From assembly GCF_014490485.1 (NCBI RefSeq), contig NZ_JACTVA010000011.1, forward strand, positions 65,688-129,687: a stretch of DNA of 64,000 bases, given 5' to 3'. Below the pieces are notes generated by a model. It had not been told where the DNA came from and searched no databases. It saw nothing but the letters and a program-made list of their open reading frames with translations. Below are positions 41,596 to 51,036 of this stretch, piece after piece. The position numbers and the translations under genes were made by a program. The DNA is from Teichococcus aerophilus. Lineage in GTDB: Bacteria > Pseudomonadota > Alphaproteobacteria > Acetobacterales > Acetobacteraceae. Positions within the stretch are counted from its first letter, which is position 1. Each line of letters opens with the position of its first letter.

Positions 41596-42594
41596 ATGCC
41601 CATCAGCCGTCGTGGCCTGACCGCCCTCGCCGCCGCCCTCGTGGCTGCCGGAAGCCTTCCCCGGGCCATCCGGGCGCAGGGGCTGCCGGCCGATACCGCC
41701 ACCCTGCTGATGCCGGGGCCGGAAGGTGGCGGCGCTGCCGTCTGGGCTGCGCGCGTGGCCGCCGGCCTGGCCCGTGGCCTGCCGCACGCGGTGGCGCTGC
41801 ACCCGGTGCTGCTGGGCGGCCCGGATGGCGTGACCGCCGCCAACCGCTTCGCCACCCAGGAAGCCGGCGATGGCCGCATGCTGCTGGTGCTGCCCGGCCT
41901 GGCCGCCCATGCCCGCCTGATCGGCGAAAGCCGCGCGCGTTACGCCATGGAAGGCTGGCTGCCGCTCTGCGTCTCCTGGCACGGCGCCATCCTGGCCGGG
42001 CGCGGCCCGATGCCCGCCGCCAGCCACACCCGCCCGCTGCGCATCGCCCTGCCCGGCCCCGAGGCTCCCGAGACCTCCGCCCTGCTGGCGCTGGACCTCG
42101 CCGGCCACCCGGCCGTGCCCGTCTTCGGCCTGCATGCCTTCGCCGCCGAGCAAGCGCTGGCCCGGGGGGAAGTGGATGCCATCGTCATCTCCACCCCTTC
42201 CCCGCTGCGCCACGCCGCCCGCATCGGCGTCACCCCATGGCGGGAGCTGGACACGCCGGGCCGCCGCGACGTCCCTTCCCTGCCCGCGATGGCCGATGTC
42301 ATTACACAGGCCACGCCGGCCCGGGTGGCCGCCGCCCAGGCCGGCTTCGCCGCCCTGCGCCTGCGGGCCGCCCTGGTGCTGCCCGCCCTGACCTCGGCCG
42401 ACCTGGTCGCCGTCTGGCGCCGCGCCGCCCTGCGCTGGCAGGAGGATGAGGCGAAGGAATCCCCCGATTCCACCGCGCCCGCCCTGGTCGGCGCCGAAGC
42501 CCGCACCGCCATGTCCGCCCTGTTCCCGCCGCCGGAAGGCGTGCTGGCCTACCGTGAGTGGCTGCTGCGGCGGCTGTCCTGGCAGGCGGGCTGA
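41596..42594 (+). CDS. Exported Bug/TctC-like solute-binding protein
   Basis: 332 residues. The twin-arginine-type signal MPISRRGLTALAAALVAAG is followed by LLMPGPEGGGAAVWAARVAAGL, and the DGVTAANRFATQEAGDG region matches the layout of tripartite tricarboxylate (TctC/Bug) binding proteins. The family is often orphan, without TctAB genes, and none is present here. The start was chosen for the signal peptide; an open frame 198 bp further upstream would overlap apt. The ligand cannot be inferred. Confidence 0.7.
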   Translation: MPISRRGLTALAAALVAAGSLPRAIRAQGLPADTATLLMPGPEGGGAAVWAARVAAGLARGLPHAVALHPVLLGGPDGVTAANRFATQEAGDGRMLLVLPGLAAHARLIGESRARYAMEGWLPLCVSWHGAILAGRGPMPAASHTRPLRIALPGPEAPETSALLALDLAGHPAVPVFGLHAFAAEQALARGEVDAIVISTPSPLRHAARIGVTPWRELDTPGRRDVPSLPAMADVITQATPARVAAAQAGFAALRLRAALVLPALTSADLVAVWRRAALRWQEDEAKESPDSTAPALVGAEARTAMSALFPPPEGVLAYREWLLRRLSWQAG

Positions 42595-42781
42595 CAGCGC
42601 TGGCCGGAGACGGCCAGGGCTTGCTGCTGGTTTCCGCGACCTGAGCGACGATGCCATGGGCACCTTCCTTTGGCATCGATCCCGCCTGTTACAGGCGGCC
42701 CATCCAGACGCGCTGGCAGCCACAGGATCGCCGCTGGCAAACGCCGCGCCGGCCACGCGGCCGTTCGTCTGGTGGCAAGCT

Positions 42782-43032
42782 GAAGGCCGGGGAAAGAATT
42801 CCCCGGGCCCCTTCTTTTACTTTTTCGAGTTTTCCAGGTGTGCCAGTTGAAAGCGCGGTCTTGGAAGACGGCTGGGTACGCCGGAGGTCTTGGACCTCCG
42901 GCGACTGACGGTTCAGCCCTGGTGGCCCATTATTAAAATCATCAAGCAGCGTCCGCCCTCAATCCGGCAGCGCCACGCCAAGCTTGCAGAAAGAAAAGAA
43001 AGAGGTCCGGGGAATTCCTTCCCCGGCTTTCA
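42782..43032. repeat. Family A paired inverted repeat element
   Basis: The left half (42782-42826, GGGGAAAGAATTCCCC, then CCCCTTCTTTTAC) and the right half (42986-43032, AAAGAGGTCCGGGGAATTCC) are inverse complements. The interior shares GACTGACGGTTCAGCCC and an ATCATCAAGCAGCG segment with the copy at 49477-49728, so these two are homologous over their full length. It lies between the convergent Bug-like gene and mntH. The rest of the 460-bp gap has no gene. Confidence 0.92.
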
Positions 43033-43055
43033 CCCCTATCCCCACCGCGGGACCG

Positions 43056-44408
43056 CTAGAAAAAGTCCTTCAGCAGCAGCACGTTCAGCACCAGGATCAG
43101 CGCGGCCGAGGCCCAGCCCAGGGCAATTTGCCAGCGGGGCGTGGCGAGGGCGCCCATGCGGGCCCGGTCCCCGGCGAACATCATCAGTGGAATGACGGCG
43201 AAGGGCAGTTGCAGGGACAGCACGACCTGGGAGAGCACCAGGAGCTGTGCCGTGCCGCTCTCGCCATACAGCCAGGTGACGATCACGGCCGGGACGATGG
43301 CGATGCCGCGGGTGATCAGCCGGCGCAGCGCCGGCGGCAGGCGGATGCGCAGGAAGCCCTCCATCACCACCTGCCCGGCGATGGTGGCGGTGACGGTGGA
43401 GTTGAGCCCGCAGGCCAGCAGCGCCACGGCGAACAGGATGGGAGCGGAGGCACCGAGCAGCGGCGCCAGCAGCGCATGGGCCTGGCCGATCTCGGCCACC
43501 TCGGTCTGGCCGCGCACATGGAAGGCGGCGGCGGCGGTGATGAGAATGGAGGAGTTGATCAGCAGGGCGATGACCAGCGCCACGGTGCTGTCGATGCCGG
43601 CGAAGCGGATGGCTTCCCGCTTGGCGGCGATGTCCTGCCCGGTGTCGCGGGACTGCACGATGGCGGTATGCAGGTACAGGTTATGCGGCATCACCGTGGC
43701 GCCAAGGATGCCGAGCGCGAGGTAGAGCTGGGTGCTGTTGGTGACGATGGAGGCGCTGGGCAGGTAGCCGCGCAGCACCGCGCCCCAGGCCGGGTCCGCC
43801 AGCACCACCTGCCCGATGAAGCAGACGGCGATCAGCGCGATCAACCCCATGACGAAGGCTTCCAGCCAGCGCATGCCCTTGTGCTGCAGCCACAGGATCA
43901 GCAGCGTATCCAGCACCGTCAGGATGACGCCTTCCAGCAGCGGCAGGCCGAACAGCAATTGCAGGGCGATGGCGGTGCCGATGACCTCGGCGAGGTCGGT
44001 GGCGCAGATGGCGGTCTCGGCCATCAGCCAGAGCGGGATGGCGGCCCAGCGGGGAAAGCGCTCCCGGCATAGCTGCGCCAGGTCCCGCCCGGTGGCGATG
44101 CCGATGCGGGCGCAGATGGCCTGCAGCAGCATGGCCATCAGCGAGGAGAGCAGCGCGATGCTGAGCAGCGTGTAGCCGAAGGCGGAACCGCCGGCGATGG
44201 CGGTGGCCCAGTTGCCCGGGTCCATGTAGCCCACGGCCACCATGTAGCCGGGGCCGACAAAGGCCAGCAGCCGGCGGAGCCAGCTGGCGCCGGTTGGTAT
44301 GGCAACGCTGCGGTGGATCTCGCTGAGGCTGGCGGGCCCGGCCTCGGTCAGGTCAGCCGGGCGGGGCAATGCGTTGGTCGGCGAAAGCTCGGGGGGAGTC
44401 CGGTACAT
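43056..44408 (-). CDS. mntH: Nramp-type Mn2+/Fe2+ transporter
   Basis: 450 residues with 11 helices. It carries the metal-binding motif [19 protein letters not shown] on helix 1 and [16 protein letters not shown] on helix 6, the two hallmarks of Nramp transporters. It imports Mn2+ with protons. The MntR-like operator lies 32 bp before the start. The last 24 bp before the right half of the family A element contain its stop. Confidence 0.96.
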   Translation of the reverse strand: MYRTPPELSPTNALPRPADLTEAGPASLSEIHRSVAIPTGASWLRRLLAFVGPGYMVAVGYMDPGNWATAIAGGSAFGYTLLSIALLSSLMAMLLQAICARIGIATGRDLAQLCRERFPRWAAIPLWLMAETAICATDLAEVIGTAIALQLLFGLPLLEGVILTVLDTLLILWLQHKGMRWLEAFVMGLIALIAVCFIGQVVLADPAWGAVLRGYLPSASIVTNSTQLYLALGILGATVMPHNLYLHTAIVQSRDTGQDIAAKREAIRFAGIDSTVALVIALLINSSILITAAAAFHVRGQTEVAEIGQAHALLAPLLGASAPILFAVALLACGLNSTVTATIAGQVVMEGFLRIRLPPALRRLITRGIAIVPAVIVTWLYGESGTAQLLVLSQVVLSLQLPFAVIPLMMFAGDRARMGALATPRWQIALGWASAALILVLNVLLLKDFF

Positions 44409-44439
44409 CCTGTATCCATCTCGTGCTCCATATTGAGGC

Positions 44440-44455
44440 TGTAGCCGAGGCTACA
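44440..44455. promoter_or_regulatory. Perfect palindrome upstream of mntH, MntR-like operator
   Basis: TGTAGCCGAGGCTACA is a perfect palindrome. Its TAGC-N4-GCTA core has the spacing of E. coli and Salmonella MntR sites. It lies 32 bp before the mntH ATG, where it could cover the promoter. The regulator may be MntR, Mur or another DtxR/Fur-family protein; none is in the window. Confidence 0.65.
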
Positions 44456-44535
44456 TTCAAGGCGTGGCAATGAAGATGACGAAAAGGACATGTCGGGCAC
44501 GGATGCCGTGCGGCTATGCCGGCGCCGCCCTGGGC

Positions 44536-44570
44536 AAAAAAAGAGGGCCACGACAAGGTCGTGACCCTCG
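44536..44570 (-). terminator. Intrinsic terminator of pyrE
   Basis: On the minus strand CGAGGGTCACGACC, loop TTG, then a complementary TCGTGGCCCTC followed by TTTTTTT. It begins 25 bp after the pyrE stop. Confidence 0.88.
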
Positions 44571-44594
44571 GTCGCTTCGGCCCGCCGGGCTGTC

Positions 44595-45320
44595 TCAGCC
44601 GGCCTTCGCCTTGTAGGCCTCGGCCTCTTCCATGCTCGCCACGCCGCCACGGTCGCGGGACCAGCTGACGGGATCTTCCAGGAACTTCCGCACTTCCTTC
44701 AGCGCGGGCTCAGAGAAGTAGGGGCGCTCGCGGCACACCTCCAGGACGTCCCACCAGGTGGCCAGGTGCAGCAGGTTCAGGTTGATCGCCGCCAGCTTCT
44801 CCTGCGCGCCCGGGAACACGCCGTAGAAGAACACCACGAAGGTGTGGTCCACGATCACGCCGGCATCGCGCATGGCCTGCGCGAAGCGGATCTTGCTGCC
44901 GCCGTCCGTGGTCAGGTCCTCGACCAGCAGGGTCTTCTTGCCCTCGGGCACGTCGCCCTCGATCTGCGCGTTCTTCCCGAAGCCCTTGGGCTTCTTGCGC
45001 ACATAGGACATCGGCGCGTTCATGCGGTCGGCGATCCAGGCGGCGTAGGGGATGCCGGCGGTCTCGCCACCCGTCACGGCCTCGATCGACTCGAAGCCGA
45101 TGTGGCGGTTGATCTTCTCGACAGCCAGGTCGCAGATGCGGGTGCGGGCGCGCGGGAAGGAGATGATCTTGCGGCAGTCGATATAGACCGGGCTCTTCCA
45201 GCCGCTGGTATAGGTGTAGGGCTCCTCGGGCCGGAAGTTGACCGCCTTGATCTCCAACAGGATACGGGCGGTGGTGAGCGCGGCGTCGCGGTCCCAATCG
45301 GAAAGATGCGTGGCGGTCAT
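44595..45320 (-). CDS. pyrE: Orotate phosphoribosyltransferase
   Basis: 241 residues from MTATHLSDWDRDAALTTAR. It has YTYTSGWKSPVYIDCRKI near the start and the PRPP motif LLVEDLTTDGGSKI. It makes OMP from orotate in pyrimidine synthesis. The start has a purine-rich ribosome site (AGGAGAGC). The longer open frame upstream would overlap the divergent ELM1-like gene. Confidence 0.97.
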   Translation of the reverse strand: MTATHLSDWDRDAALTTARILLEIKAVNFRPEEPYTYTSGWKSPVYIDCRKIISFPRARTRICDLAVEKINRHIGFESIEAVTGGETAGIPYAAWIADRMNAPMSYVRKKPKGFGKNAQIEGDVPEGKKTLLVEDLTTDGGSKIRFAQAMRDAGVIVDHTFVVFFYGVFPGAQEKLAAINLNLLHLATWWDVLEVCRERPYFSEPALKEVRKFLEDPVSWSRDRGGVASMEEAEAYKAKAG

Positions 45321-45374
45321 GGCAAAGAGCTCTCCTTCTGGCGCGGTTCGTAACGCCCGGGCGCTGCAACGTCC

Positions 45375-46313
45375 ATGACGAACCCGCCTGTCTGGGTTCT
45401 GGCGGACCCGCGCGCCGGTACGGCGGCCCAGGCGCTGGGCATCGCGGAGCGACTGGACGTGCCCTTCCGCACCGTGGCGCTGCAATGGGGCCGGCTGGCG
45501 GCGCTGCCGTGGCCGTGGCCCAGCCTGGCCGGGCTGACGCCGGCGGCACGGGCCTGCTTCGCACCACCCTGGCCACGGCTGGTGATCTCGGCGGGGCGGC
45601 GGGCGGCGCCGGTGGCGCTGTGGCTGGGCCGGCACGGCGCCCGCACGGTGCACTGCATGCGGCCCGGCTTCGGCGCCGGGCGCTTCGACCTGCTGGTGAT
45701 CGGCCGGCATGACCGGCCCCGCCCGGCGCCCAACGTCCTGCCGATCCTCGGCGCCGCCAGCCGCATGTCCCCGGCCCGGCTGGCGGCCGCCAGGGCGGAG
45801 TGGGCGGAACTGGGCGCGCTGCCCGGGCCACGCGTGGCGCTGATGGTCGGCGGCCGGGTGCGTGGCGAAGGGCTGGACATGGCCACCGCCGCCACCCTGG
45901 TGCCGGCATTGCGGCGGCACTTCCCCGGCGCCACCATCCTGGCCAGCACCAGCCGCCGCACCGGGGAAGCCGCCGCGGACCGCATCGCCGCCGACCTAGC
46001 CGGCACGCCGCACCGGCTGTTCCGCTGGGGCCAGTCCGGCCCCAACCCCTATGCGGGCTTCCTGGCCTGGGCGGATGTCATCGCCGTGACGGGGGACAGC
46101 GTCTCCATGCTCTCCGAAGCCTGCGGTACCAGCGCGCCCGTGCTGGTGGTCAGCGAGGAGCCGGGCCGCCACGCCGCCCTCGCCGCCAGCCTCTACGCGG
46201 CCGGGATGGCCTGGCCGCTGGCACGGGCGGCGGAGGCCACGCGACACCAGCCACTGGATGAAAGTGGCCGGGTCGCCATCAAGATCCGCACAATGGCACT
46301 CGCCCCGGCTTGA
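45375..46313 (+). CDS. ELM1 (mitochondrial fission)-like family protein
   Basis: 312 residues. The pattern WVLADPRAGTAAQALGIAE, ISAGRRAAPVALWLG and GDSVSMLSEACGTSAPVLVV matches the ELM1/DUF1022 family, bacterial relatives of the plant mitochondrial fission factor, with a glycosyltransferase-like double Rossmann fold. Function in bacteria is unknown, but a role with lipid or envelope sugars is often suspected. Divergent from pyrE with a 54-bp gap. Confidence 0.85.
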   Translation: MTNPPVWVLADPRAGTAAQALGIAERLDVPFRTVALQWGRLAALPWPWPSLAGLTPAARACFAPPWPRLVISAGRRAAPVALWLGRHGARTVHCMRPGFGAGRFDLLVIGRHDRPRPAPNVLPILGAASRMSPARLAAARAEWAELGALPGPRVALMVGGRVRGEGLDMATAATLVPALRRHFPGATILASTSRRTGEAAADRIAADLAGTPHRLFRWGQSGPNPYAGFLAWADVIAVTGDSVSMLSEACGTSAPVLVVSEEPGRHAALAASLYAAGMAWPLARAAEATRHQPLDESGRVAIKIRTMALAPA

Positions 46314-46399
46314 GCACCTAAGCGAAATGTAATTTCCTTCTGATCAACGGAACGTGAGCCGAATCGTCGGCCTACCCCCCGGTCTGAGGAACATTCGCT

Positions 46400-48301
46400 A
46401 TGCCCAAGCTCTCTGGCACCCCGGCTCAGATGGCCGACTTCCTGATCCAGGAAAGCTGGGCCAGCGGCAACGAGCCAGGCCGGCGGTGGGAGCCGGGCAG
46501 CACCGTGACCTACAGCTTCAACGAGCAGTGGAGCGCGGAGGAGCGGCAATCCGCCAGCCTGGCCTTCTCCCTGTGGTCCGACCTGGCCAACATCTCCTTC
46601 ACCCAGGTCGCCGATGGCGGACAGATCGCCTTCATCAAGAACGAGGTGGATTCCGCCCATTCCGGCTCCTTCCTCGGCGAGGTGGACCCCGCGGACCCGC
46701 TGCTGCGCCGCATCGCCAGCAACATCGTCTCGATCGATACGCAGACCCCTGGCTGGCAGGACCTGGTGACGCAGGGCGAGTACGGCTTCACCACCGTCAT
46801 GCACGAGATCGGCCACAGCCTCGGGCTCGGCCATGCCGGCTACTACAACGGCACGAACAACCCGGAGGACTCGGTGCTGCGGACCGATTCCCGGCAATAC
46901 ACGATCATGTCCTACGTCTCGGCCACGGAAACCGGGGCGGATTATGACCGGTGGTCCGCCATCGCGCCCGCGCTCTACGATATCTACACCATCCAGCGAC
47001 TCTATGGCGCCAACACCACGACCCGGGCTGGCGATACCGTTTACGGCTTCAACAGCACCGCCGACCGCGAGGTCTACGACTTCGCCGTGAACCAGCATCC
47101 GATCATGGCGATCTACGACACCGGCGGCTTCAACACGCTCGATGCCTCCGGCTTCGCGCAGGATGCGGTGATCGACCTGCATGACGGCGCCTTCAGCAGC
47201 ATCGCCGGGCTGCGTGGCAACATCGCCATCGCCTATGGCACGCTGATCCAGGAAGCCATTGGCGGCAGCGGCCGTGACGTGCTGATCGCCAACGATGCCG
47301 GCAACCGCCTCTCCGGCGGCGCTGGCGACGACCTGCTGGTCGGCGGCCGTGGGTTCGACACGCTGGATGGCGGCGCGGGCTTCGACTCCGCCCGCCTGCA
47401 CGCCAACCTGCAGGCCGTCACCGTGGCGTCCGCGGGTAGCGACATCGCGGTACGCGGCCTGGCGGAAGCCGACCTCATCAGCATCGAGCGGATCTGGCTG
47501 GCCGATGGCTCGCTGGACTTCACGGCGGACAGCAACGCGGCGGTGACGCTGCGGCTCTATGACGCCGCGTTCGGCCGCGCCGCCGAAGGCTCCGGCCAGC
47601 AATTCTGGATCCAGGCGCTGAACGGCGGCATGGACGCCATCGAGGCCGCTTTCCTGTTTGTCCAGAGCCGGGAGTTCACCGCTTCCCTCGGCGGCGACAC
47701 CAGCAACGCCGCCTTCGTCGATCTGCTCTACGCCAATATGCGCGGCACCGCCGCCTCGGTGGAGGAACAGCAGTTCTGGACCGGCCAGCTCGACGCCGGA
47801 ATGGATCGGCCCACCGTGCTGCTCTACTTCGCCGACAGCGCCGAGCAGCGCGTAGCGACCGCGGACACCGTCGCCGCCGGTATCTGGACGCTGGACGAGG
47901 GCGCGGCGCAGATCGCCCGGCTTTACGACACCGTGCTGGGCCGCCGGCCGGATGTGGACGGCATGATGTTCTGGGGCCAGCAGAAAGCGGCGGGGATGGA
48001 GCTCGGCCAGATTGGCAACTCCATGCTCACCTCCCCGGAAATCCTGCAGCGCTTCGGCGATGAGGGTCCGGAACCCGACCAGATCGTGGAGCTGCTCTAC
48101 CAGCAGGCGCTGGGCCGCCAGGCCGATGCCGACGGGCTGGCCTTCTGGACCGGCATCCTCGCCGCCGACACCCCGGAGTCGGTGATGACGGTGGTCAGCG
48201 GCATCTCCGAGAGCCGGGAGCACCTGCTGCTGACCCAAAGCTGGATCAACAACGACGACCCATCCCGCTACGGCATCCAGTTCGCGGCCGAGCTGGTCTG
48301 A
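46400..48301 (+). CDS. Serralysin-type (M10) metalloprotease with RTX repeats and DUF4214 domains
   Basis: 633 residues. The zinc motif HEIGHSLGLGHAG starts at residue 135 and the Met-turn IMSYVS is at about 169. An RTX calcium repeat (GGAGDDLLVGGRGFDTLDGG) is at about 313-332, and residues 385-620 are DUF4214 repeats (YDAAFGRAAEGSGQQFW, YDTVLGRRPDVDGMMFW, YQQALGRQADADGLAFW). There is no N-terminal signal peptide, so export by a type I secretion system is expected. Serralysins usually have more RTX repeats; the DUF4214 tail in their place is unusual. No transporter gene is in the window. Confidence 0.88.
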   Translation: MPKLSGTPAQMADFLIQESWASGNEPGRRWEPGSTVTYSFNEQWSAEERQSASLAFSLWSDLANISFTQVADGGQIAFIKNEVDSAHSGSFLGEVDPADPLLRRIASNIVSIDTQTPGWQDLVTQGEYGFTTVMHEIGHSLGLGHAGYYNGTNNPEDSVLRTDSRQYTIMSYVSATETGADYDRWSAIAPALYDIYTIQRLYGANTTTRAGDTVYGFNSTADREVYDFAVNQHPIMAIYDTGGFNTLDASGFAQDAVIDLHDGAFSSIAGLRGNIAIAYGTLIQEAIGGSGRDVLIANDAGNRLSGGAGDDLLVGGRGFDTLDGGAGFDSARLHANLQAVTVASAGSDIAVRGLAEADLISIERIWLADGSLDFTADSNAAVTLRLYDAAFGRAAEGSGQQFWIQALNGGMDAIEAAFLFVQSREFTASLGGDTSNAAFVDLLYANMRGTAASVEEQQFWTGQLDAGMDRPTVLLYFADSAEQRVATADTVAAGIWTLDEGAAQIARLYDTVLGRRPDVDGMMFWGQQKAAGMELGQIGNSMLTSPEILQRFGDEGPEPDQIVELLYQQALGRQADADGLAFWTGILAADTPESVMTVVSGISESREHLLLTQSWINNDDPSRYGIQFAAELV

Positions 48302-48307
48302 AGCGGC

Positions 48308-48350
48308 GGGCTTGCCCTTCCGGCCGCCTGAGGCCAGACAGGGCAAGCCC
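48308..48350. other. Hairpin between the M10 gene and the dehydrogenase gene
   Basis: GGGCTTGCCCT and AGGGCAAGCCC form a perfect 11-bp stem, with a GGCC...GGCC pair in the loop. It starts 7 bp after the protease stop. No T-run follows, so it may act on mRNA stability or attenuate read-through. Confidence 0.55.
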
Positions 48351-48373
48351 CAAGGCAGGAAGGAAAGCTCCGC

Positions 48374-49447
48374 ATGTCCCGCACCCATCGCATCGCCGTC
48401 GTACCCGGGGACGGCATCGGCAAGGAAACGGTGCCCGAGGGCCTGCGCGTGCTGGACGCGGCCGCACGGCGCTTCGGCTTCGACCTGCAGCTGGACCATT
48501 ACGACTGGTCCTGCGAAACCTATGCCCAGACCGGCCGCATGATGCCGGAGGATGGCCTGGACCAGCTGGCCAAGAGCGACAGCATCTTCCTCGGCGCCGT
48601 CGGCTGGCCCGGCGTGCCGGACCACATCTCCCTGTGGGGCCTGTTGATCCCCATCCGGCGCAGCTTCGACCAGTATATCAGCCTGCGCCCGTGCAAGCTG
48701 ATGCCGGGCACCACCTCGCCGCTCGCGAACCGTGGCCCGAAGGACATCGACTTCTACGTGGTGCGGGAGAATACGGAGGGTGAATACTCCTCCTCCGGCG
48801 GCCGCATGTTCCCGGGCACGCCGCGTGAGTTCGTCACGCAGGACAGCGTCTTCACCCGCCACGGCGTCGACCGCGTGATGAAGTATGCGTTCGAGCTGGC
48901 GCAGACGCGCCCGCGCAAGAAGGTCACCAGCGCCACCAAGTCCAACGGCATCACCTTCACCATGCCGTATTGGGACGAGCGCTTCGCCGAGATGGCCAAG
49001 AACTACCCGGGCATCACCACGGACCAGTTCCATATCGACATCCTCTGCGCCCACTTCGTGCAGCATCCGGATTGGTTCGACGTCGTCGTCGGCTCCAACC
49101 TGTTCGGGGACATCCTTTCCGACCTCGGCCCGGCCGTGGCCGGCTCCATCGGCATCGCCCCCTCCGCCAACATCAACCCGGAGAAGGTGTATCCGAGCAT
49201 GTTCGAGCCGGTGCACGGCTCGGCGCCCGACATCGCCGGCAAGTTCATCTGCAACCCGATCGGCCAGATCTGGTCCGGCGCGATGATGCTGGAACACCTG
49301 GGCGAGAAGGACGCCGCCGACGCCATCCTGCGCGCCATCGAAACCCACCTGGCGGAAGGCGGCCCGCGTACCCGCGACCTAGGCGGCCAGGCGGGGACCG
49401 AGGATGTGGGACGTGCCTTGGCTGAGGCGGTGGCGAACGGAGCCTGA
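48374..49447 (+). CDS. Tartrate dehydrogenase/decarboxylase-like (IMDH/ICDH family)
   Basis: 357 residues. It holds IAVVPGDGIGKETVPEGL near the start, VVRENTEGEYSSSGGRMF, and the metal-binding stretch GSNLFGDILSDLGPAVAGSIG. The segment GLLIPIRRSFDQYISLRPC and family-specific GWPGVPDHISLWG point to the TtuC tartrate dehydrogenase/D-malate dehydrogenase group rather than LeuB. It oxidises a 2-hydroxy acid and decarboxylates with NAD+ and Mn2+. Exact substrate cannot be told from sequence. Confidence 0.88.
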   Translation: MSRTHRIAVVPGDGIGKETVPEGLRVLDAAARRFGFDLQLDHYDWSCETYAQTGRMMPEDGLDQLAKSDSIFLGAVGWPGVPDHISLWGLLIPIRRSFDQYISLRPCKLMPGTTSPLANRGPKDIDFYVVRENTEGEYSSSGGRMFPGTPREFVTQDSVFTRHGVDRVMKYAFELAQTRPRKKVTSATKSNGITFTMPYWDERFAEMAKNYPGITTDQFHIDILCAHFVQHPDWFDVVVGSNLFGDILSDLGPAVAGSIGIAPSANINPEKVYPSMFEPVHGSAPDIAGKFICNPIGQIWSGAMMLEHLGEKDAADAILRAIETHLAEGGPRTRDLGGQAGTEDVGRALAEAVANGA

Positions 49448-49476
49448 GAGGGGCGTCTGTTACTCGGAAAATAGAG

Positions 49477-49728
49477 GAAGGCCGGGGAAGGAATCCCCGG
49501 GCCCCTTCTTTTATCTTTTCGAGTTTTCCGGCTGTGGCTGTTGAGGGGTTGGGCCTGAAGGACGGATGGGTGCGCCAGAGGTCCATGACCTCGGGCGACT
49601 GACGGTTCAGCCCGTGTGTCCTCATATTTAAATCATCAAGCAGCGCCCGCTCTCAGTCCTGAGGCACGACGCTGAACTCGCAGAAAGAAAAGAAGAGGTC
49701 CGGGGAATTCCTTCCCCGGCCTTTCTTC
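49477..49728. repeat. Family A paired inverted repeat element
   Basis: The left half (49477-49530, GCCGGGGAAGGAATCCCCGG, then CCCCTTCTTTTATC) and right half (49680-49728, AGAGGTCCGGGGAATTCC) are inverse complements. The interior shares GACTGACGGTTCAGCCC and ATCATCAAGCAGCGCCCGC with 42782-43032. It lies between the dehydrogenase (stop 30 bp left) and the MFS gene (stop 31 bp right), which are convergent. This is the cleanest copy in the window. Confidence 0.95.
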
Positions 49729-49758
49729 CTCGGCCGGCGCCCCCGGAACCGTCCGCCC

Positions 49759-51036
49759 TCAACCCGGCGCCACCAGCACCCGCCCCCTGACGCGCCGGCC
49801 AGCCAGCACCACGCAGGCCGCTGCCACCTGCGTCACGAATGCCGCCAGGAACACCAGCGGCGCCGGCCCCGGGCCAGGCATCAGCGTGGCGAGGAAGGGT
49901 TCGCGCAACAGGCCGAAAGCGGCGGGGGCGAAGGCGTAGCCGGCCTGGCTGATGGCGGTGACCAGGGCGACGACGCGGCCGACATCGGCGGGCCGGAATT
50001 CCGCCTGGGCGATCAACGGCGGCAGGGAAGTGACGTTGCCCAACCCCAGACCGAACAGGCCGCAGCCCAGCAGCAGCATGGGCACGGACGGACCGGCGAA
50101 CAGCAGCACGAGGGAGCCGGCGGCCTGCAGGCCGACATTGGCGGCGGCGACGCTGCGGCGGTCCGTGCCGGGCGGCATCAGCCGGGCGACGATGCTGCGC
50201 CCGGCGATGGCGCAGGCGGTGGCGGCGCCCATGGTGAGGCCGGCGCCGGCCTCGCCCAGGCGGGGGGCGAGCAGTGAGAACAGGTGAGCCACCAGGCCGA
50301 TCTGTGCGAAGAGCCCCAGCGTGGCCGCGCCGGCCAGGGTGAGGAAGCGACGGTCCCGCCAGGGGGAGGCCAGCGGGTGGGCAGCGGCAGCGGCAGCGGC
50401 CGGGCGGGCGGGGTTGGAGGGGCTGGGCGCGGCCTCGCCATCCGGCGCCAGGCCGAGCAGCGCGGGGGTCTGCCGCAGGTAGCGGGCGGCGAGCAGCCAG
50501 ACCGCCACCGTCACGATGGCGGCGACCAGCAGCGCCGCGCCACCGAAGCCCAGCGCCGCGATGAGCGCGACCCAGAGCGGGGAGAACACCACGCCGCCCA
50601 GGCTGGCCCCGTTGAAGGCCATGCCGAGCGCCGCCGGCCGCCGGCGGTGGAACCAGGGGGAGACCATGGCATTCAGTGCCGCACCGCTGGTGAGTGCCCA
50701 GCCGGTGGCGCTGAAGGGCGTAGCCAGGAACAACTGCCAGGGCTGGCTGGCGAAGGCCCAGCCCAGCAGGCCGAGCGCGGTGAGCACCGCCCCCGCCTGC
50801 GTGACCCTCGCCAGGCCAAAGCGCCGGTGCAACGCGGCCAGGTTGGCGACCACCACCGCCCCCAGCAGGAAATGCGCGGTGATGGCGGCCGAGACCAGCG
50901 AGACCGGCCAGCCCCGCGTGGCATGCAACGTCTTCAGGAAGATCGGCGGCCCATAGAAGCCGATGCCCCAGGCGAACACCGCGATGACGAAGGCGGCGCC
51001 GACGACGTGCCAGCCGAAGAAGGCGTTCCGCATCAT
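49759..51036 (-). CDS. MFS transporter
   Basis: 425 residues, 12 helices, starting MMRNAFFGWHVVGAAFVIAV. The central loop is Ala/Pro-rich (SPSNPARPAAAAAAAHP). Features such as FYGPPIFLKTLHATRGW are typical of the oxalate/monocarboxylate-type or general MFS_1 families. The open frame upstream would add a 54-residue hydrophilic part, which I reject. Given the neighbouring dehydrogenase it may import a hydroxy acid, but this is guesswork. Divergent from the isomerase gene. Confidence 0.85.
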   Translation of the reverse strand: MMRNAFFGWHVVGAAFVIAVFAWGIGFYGPPIFLKTLHATRGWPVSLVSAAITAHFLLGAVVVANLAALHRRFGLARVTQAGAVLTALGLLGWAFASQPWQLFLATPFSATGWALTSGAALNAMVSPWFHRRRPAALGMAFNGASLGGVVFSPLWVALIAALGFGGAALLVAAIVTVAVWLLAARYLRQTPALLGLAPDGEAAPSPSNPARPAAAAAAAHPLASPWRDRRFLTLAGAATLGLFAQIGLVAHLFSLLAPRLGEAGAGLTMGAATACAIAGRSIVARLMPPGTDRRSVAAANVGLQAAGSLVLLFAGPSVPMLLLGCGLFGLGLGNVTSLPPLIAQAEFRPADVGRVVALVTAISQAGYAFAPAAFGLLREPFLATLMPGPGPAPLVFLAAFVTQVAAACVVLAGRRVRGRVLVAPG

